A DNA stretch of 64,000 nt from Borrelia turicatae 91E135 (GTDB lineage: Bacteria; Spirochaetota; Spirochaetia; Borreliales; Borreliaceae), in assembly GCF_000012085.2 (NCBI RefSeq), contig NC_008710.1, forward strand, positions 744,001 to 808,000, read 5' to 3'. The notes under the pieces are model-generated. The model was not told the DNA's origin. It ran no database searches and saw nothing but the letters and a program-made list of their open reading frames with translations. Every line of letters starts with the position of its first letter. The first letter of the stretch is position 1. Shown here piece after piece: positions 46,124 to 53,997 of this stretch. Both the position numbers and the translations under genes were made by a program.

Positions 46124-46154
46124 AGAGAAACTAAAACTTAAGTTTAGTTTCTCT
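46124..46154. repeat. 12-bp stem hairpin just after groES
   Basis: AGAGAAACTAAA (46124-46135) pairs perfectly with TTTAGTTTCTCT (46143-46154) around a seven-base loop. It sits six bases after the groES stop. In the groES direction it is followed by an A-rich rather than a T-rich run, so it is not a textbook terminator; the T-rich flank is on the other side. It may be a 3'-end stabiliser, a processing site or a terminator working without a U tract. Confidence 0.6.
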
Positions 46155-46160
46155 GTTCTT

Positions 46161-46433
46161 TTATTCTTCTATAATAGCTATTATCTCTTTTGCTTTTAGA
46201 ATTAAGTGTTCCTTGTCTTCAATCTTGACAGCAGCTCCAGCATACTTTTCATAAAGCACTGTATCTCCGACTTTAACAGTAATGTCTTCCTTGTTAGAGC
46301 CAATAGCTATAACTGTTCCAATGTTTGTTTTTTCTTTTGCATTTTCTGGTATATATAGTCCTGAAATTGTTTTACTTTCGGCTTCTTTTATTTTTATTAA
46401 AACTCTATCAGCTAAAGGTTTAATATTTTTCAT
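46161..46433 (-). CDS. groES: Co-chaperonin GroES
   Basis: 90 residues, the normal length. It caps GroEL. The N-terminal [11 protein letters not shown], the mobile-loop region ([16 protein letters not shown]) and C-terminal [13 protein letters not shown] with EIIAIIEE are typical. The ATG at 46433 was chosen: AAGGAG lies ten bases upstream, while a TTG at 46439 would add two residues at a spacing of four. groEL is not adjacent in this window, which is unusual outside spirochaetes. No CIRCE element (TTAGCACTC-N9-GAGTGCTAA) is visible in its leader. Confidence 0.97.
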   Translation of the reverse strand: MKNIKPLADRVLIKIKEAESKTISGLYIPENAKEKTNIGTVIAIGSNKEDITVKVGDTVLYEKYAGAAVKIEDKEHLILKAKEIIAIIEE

Positions 46434-46463
46434 TTTCAAACATCTCCTTAATTTGATAATATA

Positions 46464-46493
46464 AATATACGAAAAATTGAGGTATTAAGTCAA
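46464..46493 (-). promoter_or_regulatory. groES promoter
   Basis: On the minus strand TTGACT (46493-46488), an 18-base spacer and TATATT (46469-46464), about 30 bases before the groES ATG. It looks like a housekeeping promoter; no heat-shock operator was found. Confidence 0.6.
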
Positions 46494-46509
46494 TATATTT
46501 AGATAATAC

Positions 46510-46538
46510 TTGAAACTTCATCTAATTTTAAAGATAAT
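46510..46538 (+). promoter_or_regulatory. Promoter of the ABC-F gene
   Basis: TTGAAA at 46510-46515, a 17-base spacer and GATAAT at 46533-46538, 39 bases before the TTG start. It lies back-to-back with the groES promoter, the two -35 boxes being about 17 bases apart. Confidence 0.6.
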
Positions 46539-46576
46539 TCTTTTAATAAAATGTCAAATTTAGGTGGAAAAATACT

Positions 46577-48208
46577 TTGATAACAGTAAGTAATTTAGAA
46601 GTTGCATTTGGAGAGAGAATTTTATTTAAAGATGTTAATATTAAGTTTTCTTCTGGAAATTGTTATGGGATCATTGGAGCTAATGGTGCGGGTAAGAGTA
46701 CGTTTTTGAAAGTTTTAGGTGGAACGATTGAACCTAGCAAAGGTGAAGTGTCAATTGCAAAAAATCAAAGAATGGCTGTGCTTGAGCAAAATCAGTTTGC
46801 TTATGATGATTTTAGGGTTATTGATACTGTGATCATGGGTCACAAGAAGCTTTATGCTGTTCAAAGAGAAAAAGATGAAATTTATGAAAAGCCTGACTTT
46901 AGCGATGAAGATGGAATTAGGGCTGGAGAACTTGAAGCTGAATTTGCCGAACTTGGAGGTTATGAGGCTGAGTCTAATGCTGCGGTACTTCTTAAAGGGC
47001 TAGGCATAGATGAGTCGGTTCATTCTAGTTTAATGAGAGATATTGAGGGGGCTTTGAAAGTAAGGGTACTCTTAGCGCAAGCTCTGTTTGGAGAGCCTGA
47101 TATATTACTTCTTGATGAACCTACTAATAATCTTGATATTCAATCGATTAAGTGGCTAGAAGAATTTTTGATTAATTTTGAAAATACAGTTATTGTTGTG
47201 TCACATGATAGGCACTTTTTAAATCAAGTTTGTACTCATATTGTTGATATTGATTATGGAAAAGTTCAAGTTTATTTTGGTAACTATGATTTTTGGTATG
47301 AAACCAGTCAAATTCTTAATAAGCAACTAAAAGATGCTAAGAAAAGATCTGAAGAGAAAATAGCAGAACTTAAGACCTTTATTCAAAGGTTTTCAAGTAA
47401 TGCATCAAAATCTAGACAAGCAACTTCAAGAAAGAAGTTAATTGATAAGATTAAAGTTGAAGATCTAAAACCATCTTCAAGGAAATTTCCTTATGTTAAC
47501 TTTAAGAGTGAGAGAGAGCTTGGAAAAAATGTTATTACAATTAAAAATCTGACTAAGGAATTTGAAGGACAATATATTTTAAACAAGTTTAGCATTGTTG
47601 TAGAACCTGGGCAAAAGATTGTTTTTTTAGGCAGTCCAATCTCAGCAAGTTTTCTTTTTGATGTAATTACCAATGAAGATAGAGATTATAAGGGGCATTA
47701 TGAATGGGGTGCTACTGTTAATTTTGCGTACTTTAAGAAGGATAATGAAAAATATTTTAGTGTGGATTTAAGTTTGGTGGATTGGCTAAGGAAGTATTCA
47801 AAGGATCAGGATGAAACTTATATTAGAGGATTTTTGGGACGAATGCTTTTTAGTCAAGATGAGGCTTTAAAAAAAGTTAATATCCTTTCAGGGGGTGAAA
47901 AGGTAAGGTGTATGCTTTCAAAGATAATGCTTAGTGGAGCTAATGTATTGTTATTAGATCAACCGACCAATCATTTAGATCTTGAAGCAATTACATCTTT
48001 AAATACCGGTCTTCGAGATTTTAAAGGAGTTGTATTATTTACGTCTCATGACCATCAATTTATTGATACCGTTGCTAATAGGATTATTGAATTTACGCCT
48101 AATGGTATAATTGATCGTTTTATGACTTTTTCAGAGTATATTGATGATCCTAAAGTTAAGGAGTTAAGGGATAAGTTTTATGAAGGACATGCCAGCTTGA
48201 AACTTTAG
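46577..48208 (+). CDS. ABC-F family ATPase with asymmetric nucleotide sites
   Basis: 543 residues, two ABC domains without membrane segments, joined by a charged linker (about 245-315) as in ribosome-binding ABC-F proteins. Domain 1 has an intact Walker A (GANGAGKST, 34-42) and Walker B (LLLDEPTNNLD, E181) but a broken signature (IEGALKVRV, 156-164). Domain 2 has an intact signature (LSGGEKVR, 437-444) but no Walker A lysine (LGSPISASFL, 351-360) and Gln462 in place of the catalytic Glu (LLLDQPTNHLD). Hence one composite site is canonical and the other degenerate. Likely role: translation factor on the ribosomal E site. TTG start preceded by AGGTGG. Confidence 0.92.
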   Translation: MITVSNLEVAFGERILFKDVNIKFSSGNCYGIIGANGAGKSTFLKVLGGTIEPSKGEVSIAKNQRMAVLEQNQFAYDDFRVIDTVIMGHKKLYAVQREKDEIYEKPDFSDEDGIRAGELEAEFAELGGYEAESNAAVLLKGLGIDESVHSSLMRDIEGALKVRVLLAQALFGEPDILLLDEPTNNLDIQSIKWLEEFLINFENTVIVVSHDRHFLNQVCTHIVDIDYGKVQVYFGNYDFWYETSQILNKQLKDAKKRSEEKIAELKTFIQRFSSNASKSRQATSRKKLIDKIKVEDLKPSSRKFPYVNFKSERELGKNVITIKNLTKEFEGQYILNKFSIVVEPGQKIVFLGSPISASFLFDVITNEDRDYKGHYEWGATVNFAYFKKDNEKYFSVDLSLVDWLRKYSKDQDETYIRGFLGRMLFSQDEALKKVNILSGGEKVRCMLSKIMLSGANVLLLDQPTNHLDLEAITSLNTGLRDFKGVVLFTSHDHQFIDTVANRIIEFTPNGIIDRFMTFSEYIDDPKVKELRDKFYEGHASLKL

Positions 48209-48236
48209 TTATATGTTTAACCATTACAGGATGTTT

Positions 48237-49916
48237 ATGGTTTTGAAGTTAAATATTTGTATTTTTATATTTTTAGGTGCTTGTTTTTCCCTTGCAGCAA
48301 ATGTTAACCTTTATTTCCAGAAAGCTTTAACAGGGCAGATTTTAGGAAGTCCTATTCTTGATGAGTTACGTAATACTATTACGGTGTTAACAAAGGATAG
48401 GTGGTTGATAACTTATACTATGTCTTTAGATAAAAAATATTCTTATAGGTTAGATCGAGTACCGTATCCCTTCCTCTTAAAGGATTTTGGTAGTGGATAT
48501 TATGTTATTACAGGACGTAATGAAGTTCAAAAGATTAGAAGAGGAAAGCTTATATGGAGATATAGTTTAGATGCTTCTCCTATAAAAGCTCCTTCAATGG
48601 GGAACGGTTATATTTTAATTCCTCAGGCTGATAAGAGAGTTATTGCTTTAAGACTTGGTGATGGTCAGAAAATTTTTGAGGTGAATATAGAAGGAAAGGC
48701 AGTGACTTCTTCTGTTGTTCTTGAAAATGGTAATTTTTATATTGCAAATGAAAATTATAGAATGTTTGCTTTTAATCCTGAGGGAGAGAAAATATGGAGT
48801 GCTTCTCTTATGTCTTTTCCCAATGTATTAATGATAAGTACTAATAATGAGATAATTATTGGATATCAATCTGGAGATGTAGTTGTATATGATAGTGATT
48901 TTGGTGATATGTTAAATTCTATTAATTTGAACTATCCTATTAATTTTTTATTTGAAAAGTTTAATGGAGAATATGTTGCAGTGTCCGATAATGGGTTTTT
49001 TTTTAATTTAAGTAAAAACTTTGAACTTATGTTTTCTAAAAATTTGTCTTTAAAACTTAAGGAAGCTGTGCTTTATGATAACAAAAATCTTTTTATTGTT
49101 ATGAAATCAAATGGTGTTTTAGCTCTTGATGAATATTTCAACCCGGTTGATAGATATGATGGTATGAAGGAAATATCAGGGCTTGTAGCTAATGTTGGAA
49201 TAATTGCTACTGGTGGGCTTAATTGGATATTGACTGCTTACTATTATGAATATAAAGATGAGCTTGATGTTATTGTTTGGAATCATACATTAGGTAATAG
49301 GTATCATCAAAATAGGATAGATTTTATCGAAAAATATTTAATAGATCATGAAGATATTTATTTGGCTCTTGATGAAATGTTGAATTCTCCCTACAATAGG
49401 AGGGTTTATGATACTTTTTTAGGTACTCTAGATTCTCTGGTAATTAAATATGGTAGTTTTCCTAAAAAATATTTGAATTTATATAAAAAAGCTATTAATA
49501 ATTGGCTTGCTCCAAAAAATGGAATTGATAGAATAGCTCAAAGAGGGCGACTTTATAGGTATTTCATATATGTTGATGATGCAGCTTCAGTTAAGAATTT
49601 TATTAATATGGCGATTGAAGAAAAGGATATTAGCAATGTAATTCAATTGGTTAAAAGTATTGCTAAGTTTGAATATTATTATGGGCAAGATGAACTTGTG
49701 TATAATTATATTCAGTATGTAATATTGAATTATCAGGGCAGTTTAGAGATAGCTTATGCAGTTCTTCTAAGCTTGCGCAAGATAATTTTGAATTCTACAG
49801 AGGATAATCTTAAAAAGTATAGAAATAAATATTTAACTCTTTTGAAATTTATAAAGCGACAAAATTTTTCTGACAAAATTAATCAGTGCGTTAATGAAAT
49901 TATTGTAGCGCTTTGA
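48237..49916 (+). CDS. Putative lipoprotein with PQQ-like beta-propeller N-terminal part
   Basis: 559 residues from ATG 48237; ACAGG lies six bases upstream, whereas ATGs at 48213 and 48231 lack a properly spaced site. The N-terminus MVLKLNICIFIFLGAC is a signal with a lipobox-like LGAC, suggesting lipidation at Cys16. Residues about 30-360 show propeller strands of the PQQ/BamB kind (LIWRYSLDASPIKAPSMGNGY, VIALRLGDGQKIFEVNIEG, GNFYIANENYRMFAFNPEGEKIWSASL). The C-terminal 190 residues are helical and unrecognised. It follows the ABC-F gene by 28 bases and could be co-transcribed. Confidence 0.82.
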   Translation: MVLKLNICIFIFLGACFSLAANVNLYFQKALTGQILGSPILDELRNTITVLTKDRWLITYTMSLDKKYSYRLDRVPYPFLLKDFGSGYYVITGRNEVQKIRRGKLIWRYSLDASPIKAPSMGNGYILIPQADKRVIALRLGDGQKIFEVNIEGKAVTSSVVLENGNFYIANENYRMFAFNPEGEKIWSASLMSFPNVLMISTNNEIIIGYQSGDVVVYDSDFGDMLNSINLNYPINFLFEKFNGEYVAVSDNGFFFNLSKNFELMFSKNLSLKLKEAVLYDNKNLFIVMKSNGVLALDEYFNPVDRYDGMKEISGLVANVGIIATGGLNWILTAYYYEYKDELDVIVWNHTLGNRYHQNRIDFIEKYLIDHEDIYLALDEMLNSPYNRRVYDTFLGTLDSLVIKYGSFPKKYLNLYKKAINNWLAPKNGIDRIAQRGRLYRYFIYVDDAASVKNFINMAIEEKDISNVIQLVKSIAKFEYYYGQDELVYNYIQYVILNYQGSLEIAYAVLLSLRKIILNSTEDNLKKYRNKYLTLLKFIKRQNFSDKINQCVNEIIVAL

Positions 49917-50046
49917 TTCATTTTGTTGCTAGTTTTATGTTATCATTTGTTAAATACATCTTATTATAGTGTGTTAGAATTGATGTTTAATTTATGCTGA
50001 TTTAGTTAATAATAGGGTTTATAATTGACTATGGGAGAATTTTATT

Positions 50047-52176
50047 ATGAAAAGAATACGGGTACTTTTTATTTTTTTATTCATCTTTTTAAATGTTTTT
50101 ACTTTTCATGCTAGAGAAGTTGATAAGAAAAAGTTGAAAGATTTTGTTAATATGGATCTTGAATTTGTTAATTATCGGGGTCCTTATGATTCTACAGATA
50201 CTTATCAGCAAATAATAGGTATTGGTGAGTTTTTAGCTAGGAATTTAATCAATAACAAATCTAATTATTACAATAAATATTATGTTAATAGGTATATTGA
50301 CAGTGAGGATGAAAAGAGTAGTTCAGATGTTTTTATTATTGGTGAGAGATCTTCTCTTGATAGTATTTTAAATCTTAGAAAAATACTCATAGGGTATTTA
50401 ATGGAAGGTTTTAGTTACAGTAAAGAGAGTGCAGAATTACTTGCTAAAGCTATTACAATATATAATGCTACTTACCGAGGTGATTTGGACTATTATAGTG
50501 ATTCTTATATTCAGCCTGCCCTTAAAGATTTAAGTAAGCATAATGTAGGACTCTCAAGAGTTTATAGCCAATGGGCTGGGAAGACTCATATTTTTATTCC
50601 TCTTAAGAGAAATATTTTATCAGGCAACATTGAATCAGATGTTGATCTTGACAAAATAGTTACAGAGAAGGTGGTAATATCTCTTTTAAGTGAAAATGAA
50701 GAAGTTGGTACTGACTTTGCAAGAGATTTAACCGATGTGCAGGATGAAATTCGTGATGTTGATCAGGAGAAGATTGATATTGAGTCTGTTACTTTGAGAA
50801 GCATTGATGATGAATTAACCGAGACTATTGATAATTTAAGGGAGCAACTTGAGAAGGCTACTGATGATGTTGAAAAGACAGGTATTAAGAAGCAAATTGA
50901 TGATAAAATAGTCGAGAGGAATATTTTAAAGGATAAGACAGAAGGGCTTAATAAGTCACAGAAAAAATTAGATAGTTCTCAGGAAAGATTGGATAGGCAA
51001 AGGGATATAGTGAAAGATAAAATACAAGAAAGTATTGATAAGGAGAACAAAGATAAGAATTTGCCAAAGCCTGGAGACATAATTTCGCCAAAAGTAGATG
51101 AAAAATTGCAATTAACTGAAACTATTGAAGATTTGAAAGAACAATTTGATAAGGTTACTGATGATGCTGAGAAGGAAGAAATTAAGAGGCAGATTGATGA
51201 TAAGATAATTGAAAGAGAGGCGGTTAAAGATAAGGATTTGCCAAAACCCGGGGAAGTAAGTTCATCAAAAAAAGATGAAAGATTAAAGTCAGCTGAAGAG
51301 TTGAAAAAGCAACTTGAGAAGGCTACTGATGATGTTGAAAAGACAGGTATTGAGAATCAAATTAATGATGATAAGATAGTCGAGAGGAATGTTTTAAAGG
51401 ATAAGACAGAAGGGCTTAATAAGTCACAGAAAAAATTAGGTAAACAAAGAAATATAGTTAAAAAAGATAGGAATTTGCCAAAATCCGGGGAAGTAAGCTC
51501 ATCGGCAAAAGATAAAAAATTGGAGTCAGCTGAAGATTTGAAAAAACAACTTAAGCAAGCTACTGCTGGTACTCCTAAGAGTACTTCTAGTGTTTCAAAT
51601 AATCGATCTAATCCCTTGTCCAATAAGTCTTTAAATTCTAAAGATCAGTTGGGTCAACAAAAAGTTGTGGATAAATTGTCTCTTGAAAATGAAAATAAAA
51701 ATCATAAACCTGTGTTTTTAGAGGTTTTAAATCCCAATACGAATTTAGGAGTTCTTAGGTTAATTGACTCAGATAAAGACCAATTGGATAAGAAAACTTT
51801 TCAGTATGGTATTAGAAGGTATGGAATTTATGAGAGAGAAGATGATTTTGTAGCTATAAAACTTTGTTCAGGTATTGCAAAGCTTCAGTTGCTTAATAAG
51901 TCAAAAAATTTAAAAGTTGAATCTGAAGCAGACTTTGAGTTAAGTAGAGATTCTTCTCTTTTTGTTGATTCAAAAATGATTTTGGTAGTTGTTAAGGATA
52001 ATAATGTTTGGAAATTAGCAAAATTTTCTTCAAGGGATTTGAGTGAGTTTATTTTATCAGAGGATGAAGTTTTGCCATTTACAAGTTTTACTGTTAATGC
52101 AGGGCATGTTTATTTGCAAGATGCATCTAAAAAGATTATTATTTTGGATCTAAATACTTTAAAAAGAGTATCTTGA
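50047..52176 (+). CDS. p83/100: p83/100 antigen
   Basis: 709 residues. A well-known immunodominant Borrelia protein. An N-terminal signal sequence (about 1-22, ending FHAR) has no lipobox. A conserved head (about 25-215) is followed by a Lys/Glu/Asp-rich coiled-coil repeat region (about 220-520) and a conserved C-terminal beta-rich domain (about 545-709). The middle has repeated blocks such as KKQLEKATDDVEKTGI and KDKTEGLNKSQKKL, plus LPKPGEVSSS. GGGAG precedes the ATG, and a TATAAT at 50020-50025 lies close upstream. Function is not established. A 30-bp palindromic terminator follows. Confidence 0.95.
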   Translation: MKRIRVLFIFLFIFLNVFTFHAREVDKKKLKDFVNMDLEFVNYRGPYDSTDTYQQIIGIGEFLARNLINNKSNYYNKYYVNRYIDSEDEKSSSDVFIIGERSSLDSILNLRKILIGYLMEGFSYSKESAELLAKAITIYNATYRGDLDYYSDSYIQPALKDLSKHNVGLSRVYSQWAGKTHIFIPLKRNILSGNIESDVDLDKIVTEKVVISLLSENEEVGTDFARDLTDVQDEIRDVDQEKIDIESVTLRSIDDELTETIDNLREQLEKATDDVEKTGIKKQIDDKIVERNILKDKTEGLNKSQKKLDSSQERLDRQRDIVKDKIQESIDKENKDKNLPKPGDIISPKVDEKLQLTETIEDLKEQFDKVTDDAEKEEIKRQIDDKIIEREAVKDKDLPKPGEVSSSKKDERLKSAEELKKQLEKATDDVEKTGIENQINDDKIVERNVLKDKTEGLNKSQKKLGKQRNIVKKDRNLPKSGEVSSSAKDKKLESAEDLKKQLKQATAGTPKSTSSVSNNRSNPLSNKSLNSKDQLGQQKVVDKLSLENENKNHKPVFLEVLNPNTNLGVLRLIDSDKDQLDKKTFQYGIRRYGIYEREDDFVAIKLCSGIAKLQLLNKSKNLKVESEADFELSRDSSLFVDSKMILVVVKDNNVWKLAKFSSRDLSEFILSEDEVLPFTSFTVNAGHVYLQDASKKIIILDLNTLKRVS
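50844..50971 (+). repeat. Direct repeat copy 1 inside p83/100
   Basis: About 128 bases running from GCAACTTGAGAAGGCTACTG to GTCACAGAAAAAATTAG. Nearly identical to 51310-51439, with few substitutions and a small in-frame indel near AATTGATGATAA. It encodes the block LEKATDDVEKTG...KTEGLNKSQKKL. Confidence 0.85.
51310..51439 (+). repeat. Direct repeat copy 2 inside p83/100
   Basis: The second copy of the unit at 50844-50971, offset by 466 bases. High identity at DNA level, including synonymous positions, points to recent duplication or gene conversion. A more diverged third version (FDKVTDDAEKEEIKRQIDDK) lies between them around 51150. Confidence 0.85.
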
Positions 52177-52213
52177 ATTATTTTTTTGATTAAACATTGT
52201 TTAAGTAATTGAG

Positions 52214-52243
52214 AAAGGAAGAACAAAATTTTGTTCTTCCTTT
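52214..52243. terminator. Bidirectional terminator between p83/100 and tRNA-Pro
   Basis: AAAGGAAGAACAAAA (52214-52228) is followed directly by its exact reverse complement (52229-52243). Each strand ends its hairpin with TTT or TTTATATTATT-type sequence, so it can stop p83/100 on the plus strand and the tRNA transcript on the minus strand. Confidence 0.7.
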
Positions 52244-52261
52244 ATATTATTATAGAAACAG

Positions 52262-52334
52262 TCGGGACAGTGAGATTCGAACTCACGATCCCCTGCTCCC
52301 AAAGCAGGTGCCTTAGCCGCTAGGCCATGTCCCG
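52262..52334 (-). tRNA. tRNA-Pro (TGG anticodon)
   Basis: A 73-base cloverleaf on the minus strand. Acceptor CGGGACA pairs with TGTCCCG. The anticodon loop TTTGGGA gives TGG. The T stem-loop GTGAGTTCGAATCTCAC is perfect. Discriminator A; CCA not encoded. It is nine bases downstream of tRNA-Arg on the same transcript. Confidence 0.97.
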
Positions 52335-52343
52335 AAAAAGTTA

Positions 52344-52417
52344 CGCGCCAATTAGGACTCGAACCTAAAACCTACAGATTAGAAGTCTGTTGCTCTGTCC
52401 AGTTGAGCTATTAGCGC
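52344..52417 (-). tRNA. tRNA-Arg (TCT anticodon)
   Basis: A 74-base cloverleaf on the minus strand. Acceptor GCGCTAA pairs with TTGGCGC (one G-T pair). The anticodon loop CTTCTAA gives TCT, reading AGA, the main Arg codon in this AT-rich genome, and AGG. Discriminator G; no encoded CCA. First of the Arg-Pro pair. Confidence 0.97.
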
Positions 52418-52434
52418 TTTTGAGCCTAAAATTG

Positions 52435-52463
52435 AGTATATCATGTTAAAAACCTCTTGTCAA
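52435..52463 (-). promoter_or_regulatory. tRNA-Arg/tRNA-Pro promoter
   Basis: On the minus strand a perfect TTGACA (52463-52458), a 17-base spacer and TATACT (52440-52435). Transcription starts near 52428, about 11 bases before tRNA-Arg. It is the strongest promoter match in the window. Confidence 0.75.
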
Positions 52464-52486
52464 TAAAAATATTATTACTTTATATT
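52457..52486 (+). promoter_or_regulatory. nth promoter overlapping the tRNA promoter
   Basis: TTGTCA at 52457-52462, an 18-base spacer and TATATT at 52481-52486. Its -35 overlaps the opposing tRNA -35 by five bases. Transcription would start near 52493, just before the nth start codons. Confidence 0.5.
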
Positions 52487-52519
52487 TTGTTAAAATTGTG
52501 GATGTTTTATAATTATTTT

Positions 52520-53137
52520 ATGCTTGATATTGATTTAATTGTAGATGAAACTCTATCCAGATATCCAGATGTTAAACCTTTTTTAAATTTCAGAAATAGT
52601 TATGAGCTTTTGATAATGGTAATTTTGAGTGCAAGGACAACTGATAATATGGTCAATAAGATTGCACCTGAGCTTTTTAAAAGATATGGGGATTTTGAGA
52701 GTTTGGCGAATGCTGATTTGATAAATGTTGAAAACTTAATTTATAAATTAGGATTTTATTCAAATAAATCTAAGAATATTATAAACTGTGCACAAATGGT
52801 TTTAGAAAGTTTTAAAGGTATTATTCCAAATAATATTTTTGATCTTGTGTCTTTGCCAGGAGTAGGTAGGAAAACCGCTAATGTTATTCTTGGAGTTGTT
52901 TATGATAAGCCGGCTATAATTGTAGATACTCATTTTAGTAGGGTTGTTATCAGACATGGAATTACATTTGAAAGAACACCTTTAAAAATTGAATTAGATT
53001 TAAAGAGTAAAATACCTTATGATAAGCAATATAAATTTTCTATGGCTATTAATAAGCATGGGAGAGATATTTGTACTTCACGTAGTAAGACTTGCAAGAA
53101 TTGTTTTTTAGAGAAATTTTCACCAAGACTTGTTTGA
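52520..53137 (+). CDS. nth: Endonuclease III with incomplete Fe-S motif
   Basis: About 205 residues; DNA glycosylase/AP lyase for oxidised pyrimidines. The helix-hairpin-helix LPGVGRKTANVILG includes the catalytic Lys, and VDTHFSRV contains the catalytic Asp. The C-terminal cluster motif C-x6-C-x2-C-x5-C reads C-TSRSKT-C-KN-C-FLEKF-S, so the fourth ligand is Ser. The start is placed at ATG 52520, which matches the family N-terminus and length (E. coli 211). ATG 52502 is possible. A start at 52457 is excluded because it lies upstream of the predicted transcription start. It converges on an oppC-like gene with an eight-base gap. Confidence 0.92.
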   Translation: MLDIDLIVDETLSRYPDVKPFLNFRNSYELLIMVILSARTTDNMVNKIAPELFKRYGDFESLANADLINVENLIYKLGFYSNKSKNIINCAQMVLESFKGIIPNNIFDLVSLPGVGRKTANVILGVVYDKPAIIVDTHFSRVVIRHGITFERTPLKIELDLKSKIPYDKQYKFSMAINKHGRDICTSRSKTCKNCFLEKFSPRLV

Positions 53138-53145
53138 TTATAGTT

Positions 53146-53997
53146 TTATGATGAAATAAAATATTTCATATGTTTTTTAAGTTTTAAACTTATTGATGTT
53201 AGTATAATGTTAATGATGAGTAATATGATTAGGGGTTTTGCCCATATCCAAAAGTATTCCCTTCCCATTTCTATATATCCTAAAAGTTCCCCAAGGCTTG
53301 GATAGGAGCTTTTATCTTTGTGTTGTAAAAAATTTATTACTTCAAAGGTAGTTAGACTTTTTGAGATTTGTAGGGGAATTATTGATGATATTGATGCTAA
53401 AACTTCTGGAAATATGTGATGTATGATTATTCTAAATTGATTTGCACCCATAATCTTGCTTGCATGCACATAATCAAGGTTTTTAATTAGTAGTGTGTTA
53501 TTTCTTGTTATGAATGAAAATTTGATCCATCCGTGTATTAAGGCTAAAGTAAATGAAACTTCCAATATGTTATAATTTTTTTGTTTTGCAAAGTAGTAAA
53601 AAATTAGCATTAATATGTAAGAAAATGGTATTGTTTGTAGTGCTTCTATTGGTTTTGAAATTATCAAACAAGTTTTAAATTTTAAGTTTCCTATTATTAT
53701 TCCTATAAAAATTCCAATTATTGCAGAAATTGCTGCATAACTAAAAGCAAGTAAAATAGAGTTTCTAGTGGCAAGTATTAGTCTTGCCAATATATCTCTG
53801 CCCATTTTATCCGTTCCTAGAGGATGTGAGGCTGTTGGTGTTTGAGGTAGTTTGTTTATTGTCTGAATGTATGTTTTATTTGGATCTTTTTTGTATATTG
53901 CAAATTTTGAACCCTCATTAATTAACTTAGGAGTTATCATTAAAAATGAGATGAAGATTCCTAATGCTATAACATATAGTTTTTTGAATTTATACAT
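53146..53997 (-). CDS. ABC transporter permease, OppC/DppC-like
   Basis: 283 residues with about six membrane segments. The N-terminal periplasmic part contains HPLGTDKMGRDILARLILATRNS, the classical start of the OppC core. The coupling loop is around YVHASKIMGANQFRIIIHHIFPEV, with the typical EAA-type motif (A...G......I..HI.P). The last residues are basic. It overlaps the upstream OppB-like gene by one base. Neither the ATPases nor a binding protein are adjacent, so it must share components or be an orphan peptide/nickel-type permease. Confidence 0.88.
   Translation of the reverse strand: MYKFKKLYVIALGIFISFLMITPKLINEGSKFAIYKKDPNKTYIQTINKLPQTPTASHPLGTDKMGRDILARLILATRNSILLAFSYAAISAIIGIFIGIIIGNLKFKTCLIISKPIEALQTIPFSYILMLIFYYFAKQKNYNILEVSFTLALIHGWIKFSFITRNNTLLIKNLDYVHASKIMGANQFRIIIHHIFPEVLASISSIIPLQISKSLTTFEVINFLQHKDKSSYPSLGELLGYIEMGREYFWIWAKPLIILLIINIILTSISLKLKKHMKYFISS

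Noticed and set aside
46434-46500. A CIRCE heat-shock operator upstream of groES
   Set aside because: Looked for TTAGCACTC-N9-GAGTGCTAA or a close variant; none is present.
52457-52519. A longer nth frame starting at 52457
   Set aside because: It begins upstream of the predicted nth transcription start and adds hydrophobic residues not seen in the family.
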